A stretch of DNA of 64,000 nucleotides, taken from Leptotrichia wadei (GTDB taxonomy: Bacteria > Fusobacteriota > Fusobacteriia > Fusobacteriales > Leptotrichiaceae). The stretch covers positions 186,001 through 250,000 of the forward strand of contig NZ_AP019829.2 in the NCBI RefSeq assembly GCF_007990545.2. Direction: 5' to 3'. The notes beneath the pieces are model-generated. The model was not told where the DNA came from. It saw only the letters and a program-made list of their open reading frames with translations, and searched no databases. The translations under genes were made by a program, and so were the position numbers. Shown here one piece after another: positions 17,648 through 31,492 of this stretch. The first letter of the stretch is position 1. Each line of letters starts with the position of its first letter.

Positions 17648-18532
17648 GTGAAACAGTATTTGGCAGATTTTGGGCTGCTTTTTGTGGGGATATTTTGGGG
17701 ACTTGGATTTGTATTTGTAAAAATTGGGTTAAATACTGGAATTGATCCATTTTATTTATCGGCGATTAGATTTCTTGTGGGAGGGCTTATTCTTTACGGG
17801 ATTTTCTTTAGAAAAATTGGTAACTTTACAAAACATGATATTTTTGCTGGATTGATAGTTGGAATTTTTCAGTTTTTTGGATATGCCTTTCAAACTTATG
17901 GGGCAATGCTTACAACTGCCAGTAAAAATGCTTTTTTTACTTCGATTAATGTTATAATTGTGCCTTATATTTTTTGGCTGCTGCATAAAAAGCGTCCCGA
18001 TGTTTTTGCATTTCTGGCTTCAGTCATTTGTGTGATGGGAGTTGCTGTAATTAGTTTTGACAGGAAGATGAATCTTGCAAACCTTAATTTTGGAGATATT
18101 TTGACAATTATAAGTGCGGTGTTTTTTGCAGGGCAGATTGCAACGAATGGATATTTTAGTAAAAAAGTTGAGCCGTTAAAATTGGTCATTATGCAAATGC
18201 TTGTGGCGGGAATATTATTTGTAGCAAACTTTTTTATTTTTTCAGATGTGAGTAAAGTTGAAAAGCCTGCTGGAATGATGCTAGTTTCGATAATTTATTT
18301 GACAATTTTTTCAACGGCGATACCGACAGTGCTGCAGACATTTTGCCAAAAATATACGACTTCTACGAGGGCTTCAATTTTAATGTCGACAGAATCGTTA
18401 TTTGCTCCACTTTTTGCATTTTTTATATTAAGTGAAAGATTATCACTTAGAGTGGCAGTTGGAGCAGGATTAGTGCTTTTTGCGGTGCTAGTATCAGAAA
18501 CTAAATTGGGATTTAAGAAAATTGAGGAATAA
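17648..18532 (+). CDS. EamA/DMT-family transporter
   Basis: A 294-residue drug/metabolite-superfamily permease with ten predicted helices in two EamA repeats. The first opens with LLFVGIFWGLGFVFVKIGL and the second ends with FFILSERLSLRVAVGAGLVL. It starts at GTG 17648, with AAGGAG at about 17634-17639. The substrate is not predictable. It lies 27 bases after recG and could be read through from it. Confidence 0.88.
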   Translation: MKQYLADFGLLFVGIFWGLGFVFVKIGLNTGIDPFYLSAIRFLVGGLILYGIFFRKIGNFTKHDIFAGLIVGIFQFFGYAFQTYGAMLTTASKNAFFTSINVIIVPYIFWLLHKKRPDVFAFLASVICVMGVAVISFDRKMNLANLNFGDILTIISAVFFAGQIATNGYFSKKVEPLKLVIMQMLVAGILFVANFFIFSDVSKVEKPAGMMLVSIIYLTIFSTAIPTVLQTFCQKYTTSTRASILMSTESLFAPLFAFFILSERLSLRVAVGAGLVLFAVLVSETKLGFKKIEE

Positions 18533-18629
18533 AATAAAAAATTAATTGATGTTTTGTATTAAAATTTATCAAATAATATGATAAAATAAATGTGCGATAA
18601 TGAGTTTAATAAGGAGAGAAAAAATAAAA

Positions 18630-19145
18630 ATGAAAATAGTTTTATATGGACATCCAACTTTACGAGAAAAAGCGGAAAAAGTTGATGAAGTTGATGATAA
18701 TGTAAGAGAAACTTTGGATGAAATGGTTGCTCTTATGAGAAAGGCTAATGGAGTGGGACTTGCAGCAAATCAAGTGGATATTGCCAAAAGATTTTTTGTG
18801 CTTGAGCACGACGGGATTTTAAAAAAGGTTGTTAATCCTGAAATTCTGGAATTTTCTGAGGAAATTGCAGATATGGAGGAAGGATGCTTGAGTATTCCTG
18901 GGGTTTATAAAAGGGTTAATCGTCCTGCAAAAATCAAAGTAAAATATTTGAATGAAAATGGGGAAGAAGTTGTTGAAGAATTGGAGGAAATGTGGGCTAG
19001 GGCATTTCAGCATGAATTTGACCATATTGAAGGGATTTTGTTTACAGATAGGCTTTCAATTTTGAATAAAAGGCTTGTTGCTAAAAAGCTGGATGTTTTA
19101 AAGAAGGATTTTGCTAAAGGTAGAGTTTACAGGGACTTGGATTAG
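18630..19145 (+). CDS. def: Peptide deformylase
   Basis: Removes the formyl group from nascent N-terminal methionine using a metal ion. All three motifs are present: GVGLAANQ, EGCLSIPG (Cys ligand) and QHEFDH (two His ligands and catalytic Glu). An in-frame ATG at 18600 precedes AAGGAG (18610-18615), so ATG 18630 is preferred (171 residues), starting MKIVLYGHPTLREKAE. It is followed by fmt, its functional partner in the formylation cycle, 65 bases downstream. Confidence 0.95.
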   Translation: MKIVLYGHPTLREKAEKVDEVDDNVRETLDEMVALMRKANGVGLAANQVDIAKRFFVLEHDGILKKVVNPEILEFSEEIADMEEGCLSIPGVYKRVNRPAKIKVKYLNENGEEVVEELEEMWARAFQHEFDHIEGILFTDRLSILNKRLVAKKLDVLKKDFAKGRVYRDLD

Positions 19146-19210
19146 AATATTATTTTTATTTAAATAAAATAAATGAATTTTGAAAAAAGTCAGGAAAGTG
19201 GGGAAATTAA

Positions 19211-20161
19211 ATGAAAACAATATTTATGGGAACACCTGAATTTGCAATACCAAGTTTGGAAGTTGTATTTAAAAATACTGATTTACAGCTTATTTTTACA
19301 AAAGAGGACAAAAGAAATGCTAGAGGGAATAAAATAATATTTTCTCCTGTAAAGCAGTTTGGAATTGATAATAATGTGGAAATTATTCAGCCTAGAAAAA
19401 TGAAAGATGAGGAAGTTATTAATAAAATTAAGGAAATAAATCCTGATTTGATTGTAGTTGTAGCTTATGGAAAAATTTTACCAAAAGAAATTATTGATAT
19501 TCCCAAATACGGGATAATAAATGTTCATTCTTCACTTTTGCCAAAATATCGGGGAGCTTCGCCTATTCATTCTGCTATTTTAAATGGAGATGCCGAAACT
19601 GGAGTGAGCATAATGTATATTGAAGAAGGGCTTGACTCTGGAGATGTGATTTTGAGGGAATATTGTGAAATTACAGAAGATGACACTCTTGGAACTTTGC
19701 ACGATAAATTGAAGGAATTAGGAGCAGATGGGCTTACTAAGGCTTTGAAATTGATTGAAAATGGGGAAGTTCAGGCGGAAAAGCAGGATGACAGCAAGGC
19801 TACTTTAGTGAAGCCGATTACAAAGGAGCAGGCAAAAATCGACTGGAATAATACAAAGGAAGTCATTTATAATCAGATACGTGGATTGAATCCGTTTCCG
19901 GCGGCATATACTTTTAATGAAAAAGGTGAAAATATAAAAATTTACAAAAGTGAAAAAATTGATAAAAAGTATGAGGATGAAAATGGAAATGAAATAGAAA
20001 ATGGGACAGTTGTTGAGATTATTAATAAAAAAGGGCCTGTTGTGAAAGTTGCAAATGGTGGGCTATTGATTTTGCAGGCAAAATTTGAAGGGAAAAAGCT
20101 TCAAAGGGGAGCCGATATTATTAATGGACGTAAAATGACAGCTGGAGAAAAGTTATTATAG
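19211..20161 (+). CDS. fmt: Methionyl-tRNA formyltransferase
   Basis: Formylates initiator Met-tRNA from 10-formyl-THF. The 316 residues begin with MKTIFMGTPEFAIPSLE. The catalytic region reads INVHSSLLPKYRGASPIHSAIL (Asn, His) and GLDSGDVI. The C-terminal domain includes IRGLNPFPAAYT. The start follows GTGGGGAAATTAA. The def-fmt order is a common arrangement. folD, 0.9 kb further on, makes the formyl-folate precursor. Confidence 0.95.
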   Translation: MKTIFMGTPEFAIPSLEVVFKNTDLQLIFTKEDKRNARGNKIIFSPVKQFGIDNNVEIIQPRKMKDEEVINKIKEINPDLIVVVAYGKILPKEIIDIPKYGIINVHSSLLPKYRGASPIHSAILNGDAETGVSIMYIEEGLDSGDVILREYCEITEDDTLGTLHDKLKELGADGLTKALKLIENGEVQAEKQDDSKATLVKPITKEQAKIDWNNTKEVIYNQIRGLNPFPAAYTFNEKGENIKIYKSEKIDKKYEDENGNEIENGTVVEIINKKGPVVKVANGGLLILQAKFEGKKLQRGADIINGRKMTAGEKLL

Positions 20162-20188
20162 CGTCTATCTTAAAATGTGGGTAGAAAG

Positions 20189-20220
20189 TTAGGCTATATT
20201 TATAGCTAATCTATTTTTTT
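20189..20220 (+). terminator. Terminator after fmt
   Basis: TTAGGCTATA/TATAGCTAA forms a stem followed by CTATTTTTTT. It separates def-fmt from rex. Confidence 0.75.
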
Positions 20221-20276
20221 GAATGTTTTATTATAATTTTTAAGTGGATAATTTTCTAATTTTCATAGGAGGAAAT

Positions 20277-20942
20277 ATGAAGTTAAAAAAATTGGAAATT
20301 TCAGAAAGAGTTGTACAAAGATTGACAGAATATTTATCTATTCTAAAGGAAGCGAGAAAACAGGATAATGAAATAAATTCAATTGAACTTGCTAAAATTA
20401 TGAATACCACTTCTGCTCAAGTGCGTAAGGATTTATCGACATTTGGTGAGTTTGGTGTGCGTGGAAAAGGTTATGATGTTGATAAATTGATAGAAATTAT
20501 TACAGAAATTCTTGGAATTGACAAAATTAACAATATTATAATTGTAGGGCACGGTAAAATGGGAGAAATGCTTTCATCAAATTTAGATGTTCTAGGTGAA
20601 GGATTTAAAATTGTTGGAATATTTGACAAGGATAGTAATAAAATTGGAAAAATAGCTGCAAATGATTTGATTGTTCAAGATATTAGAAATGTAGGAGAAT
20701 TTATAAAAAATATGAAAAATGATTCTAATACGAAAATTGATATGGCAATTTTGGCAGTTGTAAAGGAACAGGCACAAATTGCAGCGGAAGGACTTGTAAA
20801 AAATGGGATTTCTGCGATACTCAATATGACGACTTATAAATTGGAACTAGGTGAAAATGTAAAAGTTGTGGATATGGATATTTCAGCGAAGTTGCAGGAA
20901 TTGAATTTCTGGAGAATAAATAATATAAGTGAAAAAATATAA
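20277..20942 (+). CDS. rex: Redox-sensing transcriptional repressor Rex
   Basis: Rex senses the NADH/NAD+ ratio and represses fermentation and respiration genes when NADH is low. The N-terminal winged helix contains TTSAQVRKDLSTFGEFGVRGKGY, recognisable as Rex. The C-terminal Rossmann domain contains NIIIVGHGKMG. An upstream in-frame start at 20244 is rejected because ATAGGAGGAAAT is correctly placed for ATG 20277 (221 residues). No obvious Rex box was found in front of neighbouring genes. Confidence 0.94.
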   Translation: MKLKKLEISERVVQRLTEYLSILKEARKQDNEINSIELAKIMNTTSAQVRKDLSTFGEFGVRGKGYDVDKLIEIITEILGIDKINNIIIVGHGKMGEMLSSNLDVLGEGFKIVGIFDKDSNKIGKIAANDLIVQDIRNVGEFIKNMKNDSNTKIDMAILAVVKEQAQIAAEGLVKNGISAILNMTTYKLELGENVKVVDMDISAKLQELNFWRINNISEKI

Positions 20943-21022
20943 AAATAAGAGTTTAAAATATTGTATAAATTAGGTTTTACAGACTTTTATGAATAATAAA
21001 AAATAATATTGAAGGGAGAGCT

Positions 21023-21880
21023 ATGACTATAATTGATGGAAAAGCACTTTCAGAAAAGACTTTGGAGAAAATCCAAGAAGTACACGGTGAATTGCAGGAA
21101 AAGGTTGGCAGAAAAGCTGGACTTGCTGTAATTATAGTAGGAGAAAATCCAGCTTCTAAGATTTATGTGAGAAATAAAATAAGAGCTTGTGAAAAAGTTG
21201 GATTTCATTCTGAAACAATTAGACTTGATGAAAATATTTTAGTGGAAAATTTACTTTTGGAAATTAAAAAATTAAATAATGATGACAGTATAGACGGTAT
21301 TCTGGTTCAACTGCCGCTTCCAAAGCATATTGATGAACTTGAGGTTATAAATGCAATTTCAGCAGAAAAGGATGTTGATGGATTTCATACGACTAATATT
21401 GGGAAAATGATGATCGGAGATGAAACAGGATTTTTGCCTTGTACACCCTTTGGAGTAATTCAAATGTTTGAAGAATATGGCATTGAATTGACGGGAAAAG
21501 ATGTTGTTGTAATTGGTCAAAGTAACATTGTAGGGAAACCAATGTCGCTTTTATTGATGCAAAAGCATGCAACAGTTCAAACTTGTAATTCAAAAACTAA
21601 AAATTTGTCTAAAAAACTTCAAAAGGCTGATATTATAATAGCTGCAGCTGGATCTCCAAAATTAGTTAAAGGTTCGGATGTGAAAGATGGGGTTGTTGTA
21701 ATCGATATTGGAATAAATAGAGTAGATGGGAAATTATGTGGAGATGTGGATTTTAATGAAGTTTCAAAAAAAGCCTCATTTATTACTCCTGTCCCTGGCG
21801 GAGTTGGTCCAATGACAATTGCAATGTTAATAAAGAACACATTTGAATCATACAAACAGAGAATAAAGAAATCTAAATAA
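21023..21880 (+). CDS. folD: Methylene-THF dehydrogenase/cyclohydrolase FolD
   Basis: A bifunctional enzyme interconverting 5,10-methylene-THF and 10-formyl-THF. The 285 residues include ASKIYVRNKIRACEKVG (catalytic Lys region Y-x3-K), DGILVQLPLPKHI, and the NADP site GQSNIVGKPMSLLL. The C-terminal TPVPGGVGPMTIAML block is intact. GAAGGGAGAGCT precedes the ATG. It lies between rex and the biotin carrier gene. Confidence 0.96.
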   Translation: MTIIDGKALSEKTLEKIQEVHGELQEKVGRKAGLAVIIVGENPASKIYVRNKIRACEKVGFHSETIRLDENILVENLLLEIKKLNNDDSIDGILVQLPLPKHIDELEVINAISAEKDVDGFHTTNIGKMMIGDETGFLPCTPFGVIQMFEEYGIELTGKDVVVIGQSNIVGKPMSLLLMQKHATVQTCNSKTKNLSKKLQKADIIIAAAGSPKLVKGSDVKDGVVVIDIGINRVDGKLCGDVDFNEVSKKASFITPVPGGVGPMTIAMLIKNTFESYKQRIKKSK

Positions 21881-21900
21881 AAAAGAAAGTGAGAAAATAA

Positions 21901-22380
21901 ATGAAGGATAAAATTAAATTTATTGAAAAATTAGCTGAAAGTATGAATGAAAACAAAATTGAATCGGTAAAATATGAAGATAATGATTTTGAAATTTCAT
22001 TAACTAAGAAAAAGAAGGAAAGAAATGTTATTTTTGGAAGTCCAATAGCTCAACCTGCGATATCTTCAAATATTTCACAGGAAGTGCAAGTTCAAGAGGA
22101 AGAAGTTACCGCTCCAGTACAGCAGGAGACTCCAGAAGAAATTTCAGGAACAAAAATTACTTCTCCAATGGTTGGAACTTTTTATGCTTCTCCATCGCCA
22201 ACAGCAGGACCGTTTGTAAAGGAAGGAGACTCTGTTACAGAAGGGCAAACACTTTGCATAGTTGAGGCAATGAAACTTATGAATGAAGTTAAATCAACAG
22301 TTTCAGGAAAAGTGAAAAAGATTTTTGTGAAGGATAACGAAAGTATAAAAAAAGGTCAAACATTGATGATTATTGAATGA
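21901..22380 (+). CDS. accB: Biotin carboxyl carrier protein
   Basis: 159 residues with an N-terminal helix, a Pro/Glu/Gln-rich linker (about residues 55-85), and a C-terminal biotinyl domain. The biotin attachment Lys is in EAMKLMNE. Its layout matches acetyl-CoA carboxylase AccB. No accC, accA or accD is in the window, so service to another biotin enzyme, such as a decarboxylase, cannot be excluded. It follows folD by 20 bases. Confidence 0.85.
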   Translation: MKDKIKFIEKLAESMNENKIESVKYEDNDFEISLTKKKKERNVIFGSPIAQPAISSNISQEVQVQEEEVTAPVQQETPEEISGTKITSPMVGTFYASPSPTAGPFVKEGDSVTEGQTLCIVEAMKLMNEVKSTVSGKVKKIFVKDNESIKKGQTLMIIE

Positions 22381-22420
22381 TTATTATAAAAAATATAAAT
22401 AAAAAAAGAAGGGATAAAAT

Positions 22421-23734
22421 TTGGAAGAGAAAAGGATTTTGTTGAATGTTATTCTATTGTTAGTTTTATTGTTTTTTACATCATTTTTATCAGCTGCAGA
22501 ATCTGCGTTATCATCACTTAAACAGATTCATTTAAAAAGCGATTCAAAAGAAAAGGAAGTGACTAGGGAAAGCGAACTTTTAAAGCTTTGGTTGGAAAAT
22601 CCAAATGAATTGCTTACAACGCTTTTGTTTATAAAGACAATTTCTTATTCTTCAATGGTTTTTACAGGAGTTTATTTAATAAAAAAAATCTATGAAAAAG
22701 GTTTTTATGTGGGAATCTCATTTTTTGTATTAATTATTTTTATTTTATTATTTTCAGAATTAGTTCCAAGATTGGTAGCTAGAAATAACATTTATGGGGT
22801 TTCTAAAACATTGATAATACCGCTAAATACAGTAAGAATTATTTTAAGACCATTAATTCAGTTGTTTATACATATTTCAAGATTTGTTGTTGGAATATTT
22901 AAAATAAAAGTAAAGGATCAAATGTTTGAGATAACAGAAGATGAAATTTTGACTTTTTTAAAGGCTGGAACAGAAAGCGGTGTATTTGAAGAAGGCGAAG
23001 AGGAAATGATAAGCAGTATTTTTGAATTTTCAGAAACAACTGTCAAGGAAATACTTACTCCTAGAATAGATGTTTTTGCATTGGAGGCTGAAAGCAGAAT
23101 TGAAGATGTATGGAATGAAATTTTAGATCAAGGATTCACACGTATTCCTATTTATACCGAAACGATTGACAATATTGTAGGAACAGTTCATATGAAGGAC
23201 TTACTTCACTATGATAGGCAAACAGGTGAAAATCCCCCTATAAAAGATTTTATGAAGGAAGCTTATTTTGTCCCAATTACAAAGCCATTAGTTGAATTGC
23301 TGGAGGAATTCAAGTTAAAACAGCTTCATATGGCAATTGTAATTGATGAATATGGAGGAACTCAGGGAATAGTTACAATCGAAGACTTGCTTGAGGAAAT
23401 TGTTGGTGAAATAAGAGATGAATTTGATCAGGAGGAAGAAAATATTCAACAAATTCGTGAAAAAATATTTGATATAAGAGGAGACACCCCCATTGAAGAA
23501 ATAAACGACAAATTGGAAATAGAAATCCCGTTGTCTGAAGAATATGATACAATTTCTGGTTATATTCAGGATAAATTGGGAAAAGTTGCCGAAGTTTTTG
23601 ATCAAGTAAAGGAAAATAACTTTATATTGAAAGTAACTGATGTGGATAATAAGCGTGTTGAAAGAGTAAGAGCGATTATTATTGAACAAAAGAAAAATGA
23701 TGAAGAAGCAAGGAGAGAAAATGGAAGAGACTAG
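22421..23734 (+). CDS. CBS-domain membrane protein (HlyC/CorC, TlyC-like)
   Basis: A 437-residue protein with an N-terminal DUF21 membrane domain (several helices; FLSAAESALSSLKQIHLKS is the family motif), a CBS pair (VKEILTPRIDVFAL and QLHMAIVIDEYGGTQGIVTIEDLLEEIVGEI), and a C-terminal CorC/HlyC domain. Related proteins take part in magnesium or cobalt efflux; the older haemolysin label is poorly supported. It starts at TTG 22421, after GAAGGGATAAAAT. The Nudix gene starts 14 bases before its stop. Confidence 0.88.
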   Translation: MEEKRILLNVILLLVLLFFTSFLSAAESALSSLKQIHLKSDSKEKEVTRESELLKLWLENPNELLTTLLFIKTISYSSMVFTGVYLIKKIYEKGFYVGISFFVLIIFILLFSELVPRLVARNNIYGVSKTLIIPLNTVRIILRPLIQLFIHISRFVVGIFKIKVKDQMFEITEDEILTFLKAGTESGVFEEGEEEMISSIFEFSETTVKEILTPRIDVFALEAESRIEDVWNEILDQGFTRIPIYTETIDNIVGTVHMKDLLHYDRQTGENPPIKDFMKEAYFVPITKPLVELLEEFKLKQLHMAIVIDEYGGTQGIVTIEDLLEEIVGEIRDEFDQEEENIQQIREKIFDIRGDTPIEEINDKLEIEIPLSEEYDTISGYIQDKLGKVAEVFDQVKENNFILKVTDVDNKRVERVRAIIIEQKKNDEEARRENGRD

Positions 23735-24173
23735 ACCTCGAATACGTGTAGCAGGAATTCTTATTGAAGATGACAAAATTTTACTAATTCAGCATCATAA
23801 AAATAATAAAAAATACTGGCTTATTCCTGGTGGAGGAAATGACTGGGGTGAAACTGCAAAGGAAGCATTAATTCGAGAATATAAGGAAGAAACAAATATG
23901 AATATAGAAGTTGATGAATTTTTATTTTTTTCAGAAACTATCTATCCAAATAAAGAACGTCATATTTTAAATTTATTTTTTAGAATACACCGCAATGAAA
24001 AAAATAATAGTATTATAAAATTAGGAGATGAAGCTGTTTTAACAGATTTAAAATTCGTGACAAAAGAAGAACTAAAAACAATGATAGTTTATCCAAATAT
24101 CAAAGAAAATTTATTAAAATTAATGAATGGTGAAAAGATAGAAAATTATTTAGGAAGTTTATGGAATGAATAA
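23721..24173 (+). CDS. Nudix hydrolase
   Basis: A 150-residue Nudix enzyme cleaving a nucleoside diphosphate linked to another moiety. The Nudix box is intact: GGGNDWGETAKEALIREYKEET (catalytic REYKEE). ATG 23721 follows AAGGAGAGAAA and overlaps the preceding gene by 14 bases, implying translational coupling. The upstream in-frame start at 23682 lies inside the previous gene and lacks a ribosome site. The substrate is not predictable. Confidence 0.88.
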   Translation: MEETRPRIRVAGILIEDDKILLIQHHKNNKKYWLIPGGGNDWGETAKEALIREYKEETNMNIEVDEFLFFSETIYPNKERHILNLFFRIHRNEKNNSIIKLGDEAVLTDLKFVTKEELKTMIVYPNIKENLLKLMNGEKIENYLGSLWNE

Positions 24174-24218
24174 AAAATGCTAATATAATTAAATTTTAGA
24201 AAAGAGGAAAAAAATAAA

Positions 24219-24749
24219 ATGACAATTGAAGAAAAAGAAGAATTAAAGAAATTAGTACGTTCAGTAGAGGATTTTCCAGAAAAGGGAGTAATTTTTAGAG
24301 ATATTACAACAGCTTTAAAAAATAAAAAAGGATTGAAAATTATTATAAAAGATTTTACAGATAGATATAAAGATAAGGGAATTGATTATGTAGTAGGTGC
24401 CGATGCAAGGGGCTTTATTTTTGGAGCTGCTATTGCATATAATATCGGAGCTGGATTTGTACCTGCAAGAAAACCTGGAAAATTGCCAGCAGAAGTGGAA
24501 AGTGTGGAATATTCATTAGAATATGGGAAAAATAGCATAGAAATTCATAAAGATGCCTTTGAAAAAAATTCAAAAATATTAATAGTGGATGATTTGTTAG
24601 CAACTGGAGGAACAGCTAAAGCAATGGTTGAACTAGTGGAAAAATTAGGAGCCAAAGTTTATGAATTGGCATTTATGATAGAATTGGCTGATTTAAAAGC
24701 TAGAGACTTGTTGAAAGATTACAAAGTGTACACTCAATTAAAATACTAA
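24219..24749 (+). CDS. apt: Adenine phosphoribosyltransferase
   Basis: Salvages adenine to AMP using PRPP. The 176 residues include VEDFPEKGVIFRDITT, the substrate loop GADARGFIFGAAIA, and the PRPP-binding motif ILIVDDLLATGGTA. The length is typical. GAAAAGAGGAAAAAAATAAA precedes the ATG. A hairpin terminator follows, before the rRNA promoter. Confidence 0.95.
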   Translation: MTIEEKEELKKLVRSVEDFPEKGVIFRDITTALKNKKGLKIIIKDFTDRYKDKGIDYVVGADARGFIFGAAIAYNIGAGFVPARKPGKLPAEVESVEYSLEYGKNSIEIHKDAFEKNSKILIVDDLLATGGTAKAMVELVEKLGAKVYELAFMIELADLKARDLLKDYKVYTQLKY

Positions 24750-24762
24750 GTAATCGAAAAAT

Positions 24763-24798
24763 AAAGTGCCTAAGATTAATAATTGGGTACTTTTTTTA
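24763..24798 (+). terminator. Terminator after apt
   Basis: AAAGTGCCTAA ... TTGGGTACTTTTTTT forms an imperfect stem with a T-run. Confidence 0.7.
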
Positions 24799-24886
24799 AA
24801 ACTGTCTAAAATACTTAAAACATAGTGTTTGATGAAAAATTTCAAATCAAATTTTACAATACACTAAAAAAATTTCAAAAAAGTAG

Positions 24887-24915
24887 TTGACAAACAATCC
24901 CTTTTATGATAATAT
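24887..24915 (+). promoter_or_regulatory. Strong rRNA operon promoter
   Basis: TTGACA (24887-24892), 17 bases, TAATAT (24910-24915). The remaining ~145 bases to the 16S start form the leader, which should hold the processing stem and antitermination sites. No gene was seen in it. Confidence 0.85.
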
Positions 24916-25060
24916 ATATCTTGTCGATACGAAAATGTATCATGGACAATAGAGATATTAATAATGTAAAGAAGCAATTAAGTGTATAATCAACAAGTCA
25001 AGCATCTTGAAAAAGATGGCGTCAAGACTAATTAGGTGAATTTAAATATATGCGAATATA

Positions 25061-26568
<1,508 letters not shown>

Positions 26569-26677
26569 AAGGAGCAATAAGCACTGCTTCTTTACATATC
26601 TTTATATCTGTCAGGACAATGGGAAATGAATAGTAGGTAAAAGATTATAACTGAACTGGAGTAAAAAAAGTTATTCT
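26569..26677 (+). other. 16S-23S spacer without tRNA
   Basis: About 110 bases with no tRNA-Ile or tRNA-Ala. Only AT-rich processing sequence is visible. Confidence 0.8.
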
Positions 26678-29585
<2,908 letters not shown>

Positions 29586-29639
29586 CTTTTACTTCTGCTA
29601 TTTATTTCTCATTGTCTTGATAGGCAGCATATATATCCA

Positions 29640-29753
29640 GTTTGGTGATGATAGCGACAGGGATACACCCGGTAACATTTCGAACCCGGCAGTTAAGTCT
29701 GTTAGCGCCTAAAATACTTGGACTTGTCCTGGGAAGATAGGCGGTTGCCAAAC
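29640..29753 (+). rRNA. rrf: 5S ribosomal RNA
   Basis: The terminal stem GTTTGG/CCAAAC closes a 5S-like fold with the conserved CCCGGTAACATTTCGAACCC and AAGTC segments. It lies about 55 bases after the 23S end. Confidence 0.9.
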
Positions 29754-29769
29754 TTTTTTGAATATGTGT

Positions 29770-29846
29770 GTCTCCGTAGCTCAGCTGGTTAGAGCATCTG
29801 ACTGTTAATCAGAGGGCCGTTGGTTCAAGTCCAACCGGGGACGCCA
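29770..29846 (+). tRNA. tRNA-Asn (GTT)
   Basis: A full cloverleaf of 77 bases with encoded CCA. The acceptor stem is GTCTCCG/CGGGGAC and the anticodon loop CTGTTAA reads GTT. It is the distal gene of the rRNA operon, followed by a T-run. Confidence 0.95.
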
Positions 29847-30186
29847 TTTTTTTTATTTATAAGGAAATTAGGTTTAATACTAAACCCTATTAAAATAATG
29901 AATTTATTATAAATCTTTTAGTAGATTAAATCTGATATTTGTTTTCAGATAATTAAAGTAAATAATAGTATTTATCTTATTAATTATAAAAAATTAAATT
30001 TATACTAAAACATGGAGTTTGACAGTGATGACTGTTTTACTCCATGTTTATTATTGTTTTATTAATTTTAATATTTAATATAAATGTTATATATTGATAG
30101 ATTGTATAATAAAATGCAACAAATTTAAAATAAAATATATATGATTTTTGGTTAAGAATAGATAGTTATTTTAATTAAATTTGATC
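29847..30186. other. Non-coding gap with a repeat and a large hairpin
   Basis: No gene is visible. After tRNA-Asn comes a T-run, then a dispersed repeat (29881-29970). A large palindrome follows at 30007-30049: AAACATGGAGT ... ACTCCATGTTT enclosing a second inverted pair, GACAGTGATGACTGTT. The palindrome could terminate transcription from both sides, including the minus-strand phosphatase gene. Confidence 0.55.
29881..29970 (+). repeat. Dispersed AT-rich repeat, copy R1
   Basis: The stretch from ACCCTATT through AATGAATTTATTATAAATCT to GATATTTGTTTTCAG matches, in reverse complement, 56738-56808. Its second half also resembles 51716-51790. All copies are intergenic. Confidence 0.6.
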
Positions 30187-30813
30187 TTACAATGTTATGT
30201 ATTTTCCATTTTTGAAGGTAAATATTTTATATTGCCCGTTACCGATTAATTTCCGCTCATCTAAATCATCGGCTTCTTTATTTTGGATATAGTTAAAAAA
30301 TAATTCTAAAACAGTTCCATGTGTTACGATTAGAATATTTCCTGATTTTTGTTCTTCTCTAATTTTTTTTAAACCCTTTAAAAAACGTTCTAATCCATCT
30401 TTTAATTCTTCTCCTTTTATATTTTTGGCATTGTAATTTTTTACATCATAAAAGTAATTATGGGCTTCTTTGGGAAATTTAAGAAAAGTTTCTTTAAATG
30501 TCATACCTTGCCATTCTCCAAAGTGAATTTCATTTAGTTCAGGTAATTTTTTCAATTTTAATTTTTGATCTGAAGTTTTTTCTTGTTCATAATTATTATT
30601 TTGTAAAATTATTTTTGCAGTAGCGAATGTCCTTCCCATTTGACTTGTGTAACCTGCTTTAAATTTTATATTTTTAAGTTTTTCAGCAGTTTCTTTTACT
30701 TTTTCAATTCCTTCTAATGTAAGTGGTGAATTTAACTGTCCTTGAAATTTTTCCAATACATTCCACTCAGTTTGTCCATGTCTAACAATATACAGTTTTA
30801 ACTCATTATCCAT
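30187..30813 (-). CDS. Histidine phosphatase family protein (phosphoglycerate mutase-like)
   Basis: A 208-residue enzyme of the branch-2 histidine phosphatase/dPGM-like superfamily. The catalytic RHG motif is in LYIVRHGQTEWN, and the second catalytic His is in NILIVTHGTVLELF. Members include cobalamin-pathway phosphatases (CobC) and general sugar or nucleotide phosphatases, so the substrate is open. It is divergent from the cobK-like gene, which makes a cobalamin-related role conceivable but unproven. The start follows GAAAGGATAATAAAAAAT. Confidence 0.87.
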   Translation of the reverse strand: MDNELKLYIVRHGQTEWNVLEKFQGQLNSPLTLEGIEKVKETAEKLKNIKFKAGYTSQMGRTFATAKIILQNNNYEQEKTSDQKLKLKKLPELNEIHFGEWQGMTFKETFLKFPKEAHNYFYDVKNYNAKNIKGEELKDGLERFLKGLKKIREEQKSGNILIVTHGTVLELFFNYIQNKEADDLDERKLIGNGQYKIFTFKNGKYITL

Positions 30814-31282
30814 ATTTTTTATTATCCTTTCAATTTTTATATGAACTCAAAATATTATTTATTATTTAATTTAGAAATTCGAGTCAGCTTAATATTTTAT
30901 ATCATATCGGAAAAATTTTTTCAACTTTTATTTTTTGAAAATATTTTAATAAAAAAATTTGGTAAAATGTCGCAATTAATATTGCAATTTATGATATAAA
31001 AAAATAATTTATTAATTTAGAATGGTATTTATATAATTTTCTAAAAAAATATAAATTATTATTTTAAAACAAATATAATTAAATTAACAGAATCATATTA
31101 ATTTTAAGTCATAAATTAAAATTTTTAAAATAAGTATAAATAAAAAATAAATAATGTGGTATAATTAAAAAGTAGTAATTTAGAATATAAAATATAGAAT
31201 TAGTATATATTTTATATTATGTTAAGAGAAATTGGGGGGGTATAATTGGAGGAATTTAAATTATATAGGAAAGGGAAATTAG
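30814..31282. other. Divergent intergenic region before the cobK-like gene
   Basis: About 470 very AT-rich bases without a gene. An extended -10, TGGTATAAT (31157-31165), reads toward cobK. Cobalamin riboswitch landmarks such as a B12-box GCCACTG were looked for and not seen. AGGAAAGGG at 31267-31275 is the cobK ribosome site. Confidence 0.5.
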
Positions 31283-31492
31283 ATGATTTGGATAATTGGT
31301 GGAACAAAAGATTCTAGGATTATTTTAGATGAGGTTATGAAAGTTAGAGAAGATGATATTATGGTAAGTACAGCTACTGAATATGGTGGAAAATTGCTTG
31401 AAGATGTGTCTAAAGATAAGCGGATACATGTAATCTCAGAAAAATTAAGTATATTGCAAATTGAAAATATAATTTTTGAAAAAAATATTGAT
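31283..31492 (+). CDS. cobK: Precorrin-6A reductase CobK/CbiJ-like, exon 1 (gene in three exons)
   Basis: CobK/CbiJ reduces the macrocycle of (cobalt-)precorrin-6A in cobalamin synthesis. Exon 1 encodes the N-terminal nucleotide-binding start, IWIIGGTKDSRIILDE. Unspliced, it hits TAA at 31493-31495 after 70 codons. Removing 31493-32038 and 32456-33001 joins KNID to LIIDASHPYAQ and NYKID to YLITKESGETGG, giving one 264-residue protein (210 + 417 + 168 bases, in frame), normal for the family. All expected motifs then appear in order. No other cobalamin biosynthesis gene is in the window, so it looks like an orphan here. The family call rests on motif order and is fairly sure. Confidence 0.85.

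Noticed and set aside
30814-31282. A cobalamin riboswitch upstream of cobK
   Set aside because: No B12-box or comparable conserved segment could be found by eye in this AT-rich region.
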